Below are positions 43,925-54,600 of a stretch of DNA of 61,238 bases, in pieces (the stretch's first letter is position 1; the number at the start of each line of letters is the position of its first letter). Origin of the DNA: Ectocarpus siliculosus. Its lineage: Eukaryota > Sar > Phaeophyceae > Ectocarpales > Ectocarpaceae. The stretch spans positions 1,467,412-1,528,649 of the forward strand of contig FN649749.1 in NCBI GenBank assembly GCA_000310025.1. Direction: 5' to 3'. The position numbers and the translations under genes were made by a program. The notes under the pieces were generated by a model. It had not been told where the DNA came from, searched no databases, and worked only from the letters and a program-made list of their open reading frames with translations.

Positions 43925-46384
43925 AGTTATTTCGCGTCCCACTCTCTTCGCGGGCCCAGTGGCACAAGGCCGTCGGGCTGGCCGTGGTCGAGTTCGTGTT
44001 CATGAAGTATGCATACGGGCTGATGCGGCTCGTCGCCCGCGAGCTGATGGCGTATGATACCGAGACTCCCGCGAAGTGCGACGTGAGCATGTATTTCATG
44101 TATTGCAAAAGCGAGGGGAGCATGGGTGGGTCCTGTCGCGCGTTGGGTGTCGTACACGAGACAGAGCAGCACGAGCACCAACAGCTAGCGTTAGCGGCGA
44201 CCAACAGGATCCTTGCAGTTTGGTGGGCGTGGACGAGACGTCGTAAACCTTAGGAGCGGGGAAGATTATGCGGATGCTGTGATCCTCGTATCTACGCACG
44301 TGATAATGTGACGTTGCCCCCTATTAACCTGCTCCCGTCGATCCCCTTGTCTCATTTGTTCCCGCACACAGGACATGATGGACTTTGTCGGCTCTACGCT
44401 CGAGCTGCCCCTTGAGGCCCACAGGTCGGGAGGCCGGGATGCCCTGGACCTGTATGGCATCTGGGGGGATCTCCGGGGGGGGGGAAGACCCTTGTTCATC
44501 TGAGGAGACAAGTAAGCTTGGAAATTTGAGTGCGGCTGGCGTGACTGCGTTAAGCCTGCCACGAGGTAGGCCTGAACAGTGCATGACATCATTGATCATG
44601 GAGGATGAGACCTGCTCTTCTCTTGAACAAGGGATGGCGAATACCGGGAAATACGGTGCATAACCCCCACTTCAGTAATATTCATCTTTAATATTTTAAT
44701 ATTTTGACGTCATTTGGTAGACCTAAACTCGACGTTCGACCTCGACCTGACCTTGAGTTAGCTTAACTATCGGCTCGTTCTGTGCCACCTTTTTTCGAGA
44801 GATAGCTACGCCCTCGTTCACTTACGAATCTCAAGTCAAGCGAATAAGGATGGGCGAGGGGAGATGCATGCCATGATTCACGACTTTGTGGACGGCGTAT
44901 TCCTACGTTCGCTTCGGTGGCAGTCTTGGCTGTATCCTTGTTGCATGGGTTGATAGCGTACCATCGTGAATCAGGCTAGCGTTCTAGCTCAAAAAGTTCA
45001 TCAACAATAAATTGTAGTCTAAGAAATATAGAACAATTCTCGGCACGTTTCCACGACGCTGCCCGCCGATATGCATACGCAGGGATTGCGCTCGTAAGGC
45101 GCGTATTTTGATATCTAAATGTATCACGCCTTCATTGACCCCGGGGATGGAGAAATACTCTCCCCTGAAACCTTAAAGAAACTTCCAGCTTTTAAGACAC
45201 AAAAAAAGCAAGGTGTGTCTTAAAAGCGAACGCGACTGCTGTATGCTTCAACGCGCTTGAAATGTTGTCGATCGAGTTTTTTCTTTCTGTGCTGCTCCAA
45301 TGTAAGCAAGCCCCTCTCACGCGCACGCCTTGTCCTTCTTATGCGAGATGATACGTCCACACTGTGTCCAGAGCAGCCTATGTGTTCAAGATCCGTGTAG
45401 GCGCAGCTCTGGCGAGATTCTTCCACACTCCATAGACTAGTCCCATAGCCTAGTCCTTCTGACTATATAGTTACACACATCTATCCCTAACCCATTTTTC
45501 CGCCGGCCTGTTTGTCCTGGCACCTCCTTTCACTTGCCCCCCCGCCACCCCTCTCAAAACCCAACAGGTGTTTCCGGAACTTCTTCGTATGGGTGACTTG
45601 AGAGAACCAGGCGCTTCAGCCCGGCCTCGACTTTGACACGGAGACGTTTCGCGAGGTTGGCATCTCACATCTCACCCAGTACGCGTGCCATTACCTGTCC
45701 AAGCGGGTAAGTTTTCCAAATCCAAACGTTGTGCGTGCATGTAAGCCTGGGCGTGACATATCTGTTGGGCATGTTCGGTGGTTCGCCTGTGTGGGATTGC
45801 ATATCTGATGAGAAGTTTCTCGCCGTGCTCGCCACCTTCTCACACATTTAGTAGGTTTATCCTCCCGAAGACTGCAGTCTGTGCATGTATTTTGTAATTT
45901 GTATTTTGAGACTTTACAAGAACAGGCTAGCAATATCTCGCACTGGTTTTCGATAACCCGATGGCATATGCAGCAGCCACTTGATCTATTCTGGGTTTGT
46001 TGGTCGCAGTCGCTTTCATGTCCATACGCATGCTGCTTTTATTCACCCCCATGAATATGGTCTGCAGGCACCTCACCTGGACCCCCACCCAGTGGTTTCC
46101 AATGCTGTCGTTGACCTTGTGGTGCCGTCATGCATCACATGCGGCACATTTCTGACAACATCGTCGCATCCGTCAAACTTTGATCAGCTGCACATACATC
46201 CGCTCATATTCCAAATTTGATATCTGTTCCACCATTCGTTTCTTACCATCTGATCCCCTCAACTTGCGCATGCCCGCTTTTGTGCCAGATCAGGGACGAC
46301 CAGATCGGAGATGGCGCGAGCGACGACGACGCAAATCCGGACGATGGCGCGTTAGCGTTGGCTGTCGAGGCGGCCACGCCCTGA
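43925..46384 (+). pseudogene. Unknown multi-exon gene, 3' four exons, in-frame TGA in the third
   Basis: Exons 43925-44082, 44372-44424, 45568-45706 and 46289-46384 join in phase (junctions 1/2, 0, 2/1, 0) at GT-AG sites and end in TGA at 46382. Peptides include WHKAVGLAVVEFVFMKYAYG and LMRLVARELMAYDTETPAKC (amphipathic helices), DFVGSTLELPLEAHR, LDFDTETFREVGISHLTQY, and an acidic tail (DGASDDDANPDDGA). The first exon needs one base from an unseen upstream exon. A TGA at 45599-45601 (after FFVWVT, before ENQALQPG) breaks an otherwise coding-like exon. No family recognised. Probably a recently disabled gene; readthrough or sequence error remain possible. Confidence 0.6.
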
Positions 46385-49300
46385 TCTCCTGTTGTTGCCG
46401 GTATTTTCAAGCACGGGTGTTGAGTTCGTGTTTCGTTCTGTGTGAAGCGTTACAATCCCGCATGGGTTGTATCGTTGGGAGTCTCGGAGTCTGAGTGTTG
46501 CCAATTTCCCTATCGGTGTTGTGTGCTTGAATGTTACAGGAAGATCCATGACGGAAGAACAGCTATTGTGTGCCCTATGTGCTGATTTCTTATTTCTTGG
46601 GTTGGGTTTGGAAACCGGCAAATTTTGGTTTTCTGCATTCTCTGATATTGTGCGGAACAATGCATGCGAAATGCAACGCAAGACCGCGCCGCCTGATGGT
46701 AACATGAAATGGTACGCATTTTTTATTACCGCAATTACAATTTGGTTTTAAATCTTTAGTGAAATAGTGTGCACATCATCTAGCATTGTTAATTATTTGT
46801 TCCGTCCGTGTCCTCTCAAGTCAGGCGTTCGTGTTGTAGTCTATAGGCAGTAATTCGATGCAGGTGAGCTTTAATTGGCGGGTTCCCTTTCTTGGTGATA
46901 CCGACGATCCTGATGGAAGAACCTCTACTTTTGACGCAATTGTTGAGCGTTAGATGTTGTTGTTCCCGTTTTTTTTATTATGGTGCGGCACTGTATGATG
47001 GTACACAATATGACATTTGTGGGGTGAGTCTTGAGTTGAGCCCACATGTTTTAAGTCATTGCCTCGTTGGTTTTTTATGCGCCGATTCGCTCCAACGCGA
47101 GAGGGGTAAGACAATCTTTTGCGTTTTGTTCTTGGCGTGCTTGTGCACGATGGACGCGTTCAGAGTAAGTTGACGTGTATGATTCTGCGTTAGTCGCGGA
47201 CAGCAGCAGGGTCTGCGATGCAACACTCAACAACACATATTAACCACAAGTTAAGACGCTATCGAAAACCCTCGTAGGGGCGTTGGCCTAATGGTGCGTA
47301 TCCCAACCTTGCCCAAGGTCGCCACCTTCACCAATGGTGGTAAGGGGCGACGTTGCCAGGCCTGTTGACCCTGGTGATGGCTTCTCAAATACCCTTGCCC
47401 AAGGCCGCGTGCCTGGCCAAGGTCGGTGTGCGTACCCTGGCAGTGTCTCCACCTAGGCCAAGGTGGCTGTCATGCCGAACCCTGCCCATTTACCGACCTT
47501 GTGCAAGGTTGGGGGGGGGGGCGGCATTTTCAAATGGGGGGCGTTGATACAGGGTTGACCCCCTCCGTCCAACCTTCCTTGTGGCTGAGCCGAATGGCCA
47601 CCTGTGTGTTGTTGCTGCTGCTGCTGCTGCTGCTGCTGCCAACCATCATCTCCTGTCAAAATTTCGCCGTCGCCGACAGTAGTCAAGTTTCGGTGCTGAC
47701 ATTGGCGCCAGCTCCAGAGCGTTCGCCGACCGCCGCTGCGGCGGGAGCCGCCGCCCTCGTTTCGGCGCCGGCGTTGACCAGCGGAGATGGGCTGATGAGC
47801 AGGGTGTGCATAGTCTCGTCATTTTTCTCTTCTTGTGACATGATGCTGCAGGGAGAAGAATGGAATCTGTATGAGAAACCGCAGAATACCCCGCCCACTG
47901 GCAGGCTGCAGTACGGACAAAACAGCAACACCACCAGCACTTCGTTTGTTCGATGACCACCAGTGCCTCGTAAGAGGTCAACTTTACCTCATTTTAACTA
48001 TGCGCGCAGGTTTGTTTGTCTATTGCGGTGCGCCCTTCGCGCTGCGCCTGTTCTTCGGCAGATTCGACGGGTGCCTCTTCGATTTCCCCGCTTCCAGGCA
48101 CGGGAGAAGTTTATTTCGTCTCAAGATATTTTTACGGTGGGGCGGGCGGAGTCCTTGGGCCGAGACCGGAAAAAAATGTTCTCCGTTCCTGCCGTGTCTT
48201 TCCAACAACGGCAATCTCACAGAACAGCCGAGGTGAGCATAATGCGTATGCATAGCACTCCTTTCAGCGGCATCTCCGTTGTTCACGAACTGTGATTTCT
48301 ACATGTAGTCGAGATCATCGCAGGGCCTTGAGGTCAAACTTGCAACTCCATTCACCTCGTGCAGGTATCTGGACGATTTGTCGGAGTCGGAAAGAAGTAC
48401 ACGGAAGTTGCTTGCGCGTGGTGAGAGCCCTGCCTTCGTGAGAAGCCTATACTGCCTATTGTGTGTATACTGTGTACCCAGTAGTTATGCGTTGCTCTAA
48501 AGGTGGGGCTTCCGGGAGAGTTTGGGAGCAAGGGTAGGAGGTGGGAGGGCCACGAATCGCAAATAATTGTGGTTCGCACGACTTTTGGTTCATGTGCAAA
48601 CTTAGCTGTTGGTCAAGTGGGATGCATTCGGGTTTCAAAAGAGCTGTGATTGCAGCCTTCTACCTAGGCATAGGTGGGCATTTTATGGAACTCCCCCTCC
48701 AGATCTCTACTGGGCCATCGACACATGCCGGGGCGAATCCCGCCGTTCTGTGTCGTATGCTGTACAAACATGTACGGAGCAAAATTCTGCCATCGAGAAC
48801 ATGTCGATAACTTGCTGAATTATGTTGTATCCTTGTCCCTTACCTAGATCATTCAATGTAAGTATTGGATTGGGTTGGGTGAGGCCTCCTGCACCGACAG
48901 GAGGACCTCGCCGTGAAGTAACTCTTCGGGCTGGGCATACAGATCGTAGTATGCCCAGACCCGAAGCGTTTGAATGATCAGCAAGTTCATGAATAGAAAT
49001 AGTATTCGTAGGACGGGTGGGATGGTCTCAAATATTTCTTCTTTCTACTCTGCTCCGGCGTATTTCGGGAGAGAGAAAAGGAACAAGGTAGAGTCATTTT
49101 CCAACAGCTTCATGGGATATCTGACTCTTCCCGATTTCGTTCCGAAATCTGGATTCGTCTCAAATCCGAGATTACCTTGGTAATCTATCGTAACAAAACA
49201 AGAAAGATTAACAACGAAGACCTTGAACGTTTACCTCCGGGTGGTTGTTGAGACCCCGGAACCTCTACACAGGACCCAATATATCGACAACGAACAATAA

Positions 49301-49673
49301 TTAGAAATGAATCGGCGCAGAGTTTCTCGTGTACCTAAGGTATGTGTGCAAGAATTCCGAGTATACCCAAATCGAACCGGAAAGTACGGCGTGCTGTTTT
49401 CATGTTGATTTTTTTTTTCTCTTCCGTGAACCAGCTTGTACGATATCCTGTTCCAGATCAAACGGTCGTCCAGAAGTGCTGTACTTTCCAAGATTCGAGA
49501 ATACGCGCACCACGTGATGAATATAATGATATTATGCTTGTATGACTTGTAGTTTCTAGGTGTTGGTGTGTTAGAAACGTTGCAAGTCGATCCTTACGTG
49601 TCCATCCGATGCAGGTTATGACCAACAATGCAGCACTCCTACTCGTGCGTTCTCACGTTCCTCTCGACGCCAG
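46385..49673. other. Spacer before the beta-propeller exon
   Basis: No gene supported with confidence. 47275-47515 is rich in CCTTGCCCAAGG-type short palindromes and CCAAGGT motifs. 47613-47638 is a CTG microsatellite. 48310-49670 shows nothing recognisable. Confidence 0.5.
47595..47956 (+). CDS. Possible small secreted protein with Leu-repeat signal sequence
   Basis: The ATG opens MATC followed by about ten Leu encoded by a CTG/TTG repeat, then PTIISCQN and an Ala/Pro-rich stretch (LAPAPERSPTAAAAGAAAL), stop at 47954-47956. The hydrophobic start could be a signal peptide, but it is produced by a microsatellite, and the opposite strand is also open (poly-Gln). The later part may be intronic (GTGTGC near 47806). 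Weakly supported. Confidence 0.22.
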
Positions 49674-50435
49674 AGGTGTTTGGCGGCTGTGCGGGTGATG
49701 CCGGTAATAACACCTGAATTTGACGAGGTGTGGCGTTGGGACGGATGGACAACGCTTGATGAGCAAGTCGAAGATGGTGCGGTCGACGCGGACGGCAATA
49801 TCGTTCTCGTGGGGACACAAGGCTACGCGACCGAAGAAGACTATCTCGATGACACTTTCGAAGATGAATTGTCCGGAGATTTCGCGGCCGTCAAGTTGAA
49901 CGGCGCGTCAGGTGCAGTGCTGTGGTATTTGACTGGGTCGTCTCTGGGGAACGAAGTGGACGTCTTTTTCGCTGTGGCCACGGACAGCAATAACGACATA
50001 ATCATGGGGGGTAGGACGGCGGGATACTGGTCATCATCCACCCCCGACTATTTACCGCATATGGCCGTCGTGAAGCTTGATAGGAGCACGGGGGATGAGA
50101 TATGGAGATACCAGGAACACGCTCCGGACTCTTCCACGACGTGGGGGTTGAGCTACTGCAGTTTGGGCAGTGTGTCTGGTGTGGCCGTCGACGGCGAAGA
50201 CAACTGCTTCTTGGTCGGGCAAACGTCTGGCAGCCTTGTCTACGGAGAGGGCGACGCAGGAGATTCTGAATTCTTCGCCACCAAGCTAGACGGGGCAGAT
50301 GGAAGCGAGATCTGGACAATACTGCTCTTTGCTCTGAACCGGTTCGTTTATTTTTCGTTACCTGTTGGCCCCTGTGAACAAGCCCTTGATGGCAGTTGTC
50401 CCCTGGTGGACCTTCCGCCGGGCCTGCCTGGCTAA
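49674..50435 (+). CDS. Beta-propeller (SBBP/PQQ-like) repeat protein, partial gene
   Basis: An exon begins after the acceptor CGACGCCAG (49665-49673) in phase 0. It encodes at least three repeats of the type DADGNIVLVGTQG...FAAVKLNGASG-LW, DSNNDIIMGG...MAVVKLDRSTGDEIW, and VDGEDNCFLVGQTSG...FFATKLDGADGSEIW. The alternating GN-x-VGxT and KLDxxxGxExW pattern is that of SBBP/quinoprotein-like beta-propeller blades, usually ligand- or protein-binding and often extracellular. After GSEIW (about 50310) the frame continues to 50435 but loses the pattern, so the true exon probably ends near 50316-50340. No initiator exon or downstream blades were found before the next gene at 51603. Likely truncated or a fragment. 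Confidence 0.65.
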   Translation, partial: RCLAAVRVMPVITPEFDEVWRWDGWTTLDEQVEDGAVDADGNIVLVGTQGYATEEDYLDDTFEDELSGDFAAVKLNGASGAVLWYLTGSSLGNEVDVFFAVATDSNNDIIMGGRTAGYWSSSTPDYLPHMAVVKLDRSTGDEIWRYQEHAPDSSTTWGLSYCSLGSVSGVAVDGEDNCFLVGQTSGSLVYGEGDAGDSEFFATKLDGADGSEIWTILLFALNRFVYFSLPVGPCEQALDGSCPLVDLPPGLPG

Positions 50436-51602
50436 GACTCGGAACACCGTGTCTCGGTTTCGCGTTGCCTACCTGGTCTCAATGCGCAATACTTCGGTGA
50501 CCTGCCCAGGTTTCTACCCACCGGTCTCACTCAGAATAACTCTACGCGACCGGTTCGCCAGATCAATAATACCGTCAGACAATCGGGGTTATCGTGCGAT
50601 GCGCATGGGTGCAGTGGTGGGAGAATTGGCACCGGCGAAAGGCGTGATATAGTTGACCATTCTCTTGCTTTCGAATCCTCTGGGAATCCGTGGTTTTTTC
50701 AAGTTCACGTTGATGGAGCTCTCCCCACGCGCATTCTTCGCAAAAAAAGGTCATGTCCCGTGTCGCTTTCGCGGAGGACTCGTTGGTCCCTCCTCCTGCA
50801 CGCTGGCTGTAGCTAGGGACGGAATGCTTGGTAGCGATATGTTTGCGTTTGTTTTCGTGTTGTTGTCGTTTTGAGACTTGTCTACTGTAGTCTAGGGCCT
50901 GTTTTTGTTGACCGTATTCCGGTCCAACCAACTCCTCAAACTTTCAAACCCGACAAAGAAGATCTCAAACAACAGCAGTATCTTTTCGATTGTGCGCCTC
51001 GTCCAAGATCCAAGAATGCTCCTTCCTTCTTTACAGCAGTAGATCCAGTGCCTGGAGGACGGCCAAATTAGATAGCTTCCGAGAACCAGTTTGACAAGAG
51101 TGCTATAGGGCAAGGGCATATCTGCTTGGAATCGCCTGCTGTGTGTGGTAGTCTCGGGTCTCGGGACGCGCGCACGCGTGTTGTTGCTGGTGTCACATCT
51201 TGGAAGAAAACAGCAGGTAGCGCCAACCAACTTGCTTGTACCCTTGGCGGTCACCATAGGTGGATCAGATATGCCGGCCTATGGCCTATGTCTTCTACCT
51301 GGTACAGTCGGATTGACCGCGCTCTCTTGCCATCATGAACGAGACAAGTGAGAAGGACACAGCACACATGCAGCAATGTGAGGGGGGCACGCTGAAGAAA
51401 ATCTTGGGGCCCCGCGGATTCTTTTTGGCCTGGCATCTCCCCCTCCACCTGACAGCTCCTGGCCCCCCCTCACCATCGCCAGGCGTACGTATAGAGCAAC
51501 ACCGTTTGAGAGCGACAGAGAGCAAAGAGAGTGGGTGCGTCTTGCATCCCCACAATCACCCCTCCTTCGTCGACACTTCTTGAAGCTCGAAGAGTTGGTG
51601 AC
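50436..51602. other. Spacer upstream of the pyruvate dehydrogenase E1 gene
   Basis: No gene supported. It presumably contains the promoter of the gene starting at 51603. No TATA-like or other core signal stands out. Confidence 0.5.
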
Positions 51603-54600
51603 ATGTTGGCCAGGGCTACCGCCGTCCTGGCGGCGTTGCATGCATTGGATACGCCGCCGCGACAAACGCACGCGTTCGTACCCTCGACGCTGCCTCTCCG
51701 GGCTGCTCGTGGTGCCACGCAGCAGCAGGCCTCCTCTGCTCTCGGCCTTGGGGCGGTGAACGCCAGGTCAGAGAGAGAGAGGGAGAACGTGTGTGCAGAA
51801 GTGTGTCGGCAGCAGCAGTGCTCAATGCAAACGTGTGTGTGGCAGGGAACGGGGTGTGCGTGCCATTGAAAAACTGCTGTCAATGATGCACGTTGTTCTG
51901 GCTGGTCGATATGCAGGTCTGCTGGGCGGTCAAAACGCTCCTGGCTGTAGAAATGTGTTCCGAAGGCATGTACATAAAACGGAGCTTAACACCCTTGCTA
52001 TCGGTGCCTCTCTTGCTGTTTCGGCTGGTCATGGCACAGGAGGTAGCCGTACCTGCGCCCCACATAGTATAGCTTTGCTGCTGTCGTCCTCCAACAACTG
52101 CAGTCGCGCATGTAAACCTCACCCCACTTGCTGCCGGTGCGGGCTCCGCCAGGAGGCATGCAGCTGCACCGACCATGCGCGTGGAGCGGGGTGCCGGCGG
52201 GGAAGTGGGTCCGCTCAAGGCGACCGTCGCGCCACCCGCTACGGAGCAGGAACAAGAGGTTATGCGGCCCCCATCCGAAATCAAGTGGGCAGAGGTGGGG
52301 AAGTGTTTGTGGCCCTGTGCTTGCAGCAGTACATCACTATGCTGCAAAAGTACACACACAGTCTAGGTTGCTGTGGTTACACAGCAGTGCTCACATGCAG
52401 ACTAAGAGTACATTTACATTTGCATACACTGCAGAAGGAGAGTATATTCTCCCGCAGGTGTCGTTGAACTTGACACAAAAGTTTTCATCTGTGGAAGAAG
52501 AGCACGAAACTTGTTGCGTTTTTGTACGAAAAAAAAGCTAGACTCTCCGGGTCAGGATCCGGTTGCTCGCCTCGAGAGGGAGTACCGGTGGATGACATAA
52601 ATAATCCACACCCCAGGAGCGATTTACAAAGCTCTCGATAAGACAGCTTCAACGCCGCCGTTTTTGGCGCTGCCGCGCTTTATTGGTGTGGAGATACGAG
52701 CTGTAAAAAGAGTTTCAGGGGGGGTGGTGTCTTGTGTCACCGACGGTAGCCTGGTGTACAGGTTTTATGAACACTCTCCCAAATCGAAAGGAAACTGCCC
52801 TTGTGCAGATTGCAGTTTCTGGTTGACGAGATGATTTTTCACCCTACTCGTTTCGCCGGCAGAATGTTGCTCCCCAGGCAAGATAATGATCGCTCGCTGT
52901 TGACCCGAGAGTTTTTCAGGAAAATAACTTAAAAAACACGTGTGAAGCCTTTTGTAGTTAGTCTCGAGATACGACCACAAGCAGTCGAAGGGAATGTGTT
53001 GAAAGCCTTTACAGTGAGTGGAGGGAAACCGGCTGGGTACTGGGCTTATTTCGAGTCTGTTTTGAGCCTGTACATTTTTTAGTGAAAGTGCACACCGCCG
53101 ATCCGTAACTGTCAAACGCACGGTCTGTGTGCTGTTGTTGCTGTGTTTTTTTAAGGTGTGGGACACCCTGGTGAAGGACTTCGGCGTGGACGAGTCCAAG
53201 TTCGAGGGCTACTCGGCCATCTCTAAGGAGGATCAGCTCAAGGGGTACGAGATGATGCAGCTGTGCCGCCAGTTCGAGAACGCGTGCAACCAGGCCTACA
53301 TGCAGGGGAAGATCAGGGGCTTCATGCACCTCGACAACGGCCAGGTTCGTGCCCATCCAATTGTCTACAGCAGTGCGCAGGTTTTTCTTAGGTAGGCAAA
53401 CATACTGGATAACGCATGGAAATGGCTAGGTTAGGGCCAGGGTCGTCTGCGTGCCCCCTGTCGTCTGCGTGCCCCCTGTCGTCTGCGTGCCCCCTGCCTG
53501 GTCTTTTTTCGGGATATAGTTATTTTCTTTGCGTAGGCAGGTCCTACGGTCCATCTCCTTTTGCTGCTTTTTTTCCCTTTTTTTTGTGTGTCGTGAGCGC
53601 TGTTCCTGGCTGGTCATTGGTAACGTAGTACCGCGCAAGAGTTTTGGCCCCGCCCTGAAAAATCAACAGCATGGCGAACCCAGCTTTCTCAAAGCCGGAA
53701 AGGGCATCGCTGCAAAATAGTAGCGTCAAGCACGTCGAAGCACGATCATTCTCACGCTGAGCGCCACCAACGGTACAATAGCGGAAACACGCGGTGATCC
53801 CTCGAACCAACACTCCCCAATCTTCCAACGCCGACCTCGCCAACCTCCTCTTTCATCCCGAAAAAAAAAATGCTTCCGTTTCTCTTCAGGAGGGCATCCC
53901 GGCCATGGTTGCCGACAGTCTCGGCAACGGCGACAAGAAGATGAGCTACTACCGGGAGCACACGCACGCTCTGGCCAGCGGGGTGGACGCCGGGCGCGTG
54001 ATGGGGGAGCTGTTCGCGAAGGACGGCGGCACCTGCAGGGGGGCGGGCGGCTCGATGCACGTCTACGACAAGGACACGCACTTCCAGGTCGGATGATGAT
54101 GCCGCGGGATTTTTTTTTTTTTTAAGAGGACCCTGGTTACCGTTGGTGTTGACGAGGCAAGTCGGCGGGGGTACGCAAACTGCCGTTCTTTGGTCCATCA
54201 TCAGGATGAACGGAGACCGACGGATGGGATTTGTCTGGACTGCAACATTTGGTGCCGGCAAAGGTTTTAGTTTTTTTTCAGGGCGGGGTTGTCGTGGCGA
54301 AAATGGTCTTCACGGCATGAATGTACGGTGGTGGGGGTTGCAAGGAATGCTGTTGCACAGTACATGTTGAAAGGTCGTGGTGGTGAATATTGGCCGCGGG
54401 TAACGAGACACATGAATGTTTGGGTCCCCGTGAATGCGCCCCGACAGGCGGTGCACATCCCCCCCCCCCCACCCAAGGTCGGTTGTGGAGGTTGACCTCC
54501 GTACGAATATACTTGGTGTGCATTCGTGTATTTTCGTTTGTTCCTGGTCGCCTCTGACCGCTGTCTTTTTTTTGTTTTGTTTTTCAACAACTTTTTGACA

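Noticed and set aside
47275-47350. tRNA-like sequence (TTGGCCTAATGGT A-box look)
   Set aside because: No matching T-arm (GGTTCGAATCC-like) and no acceptor stem pairing could be built.
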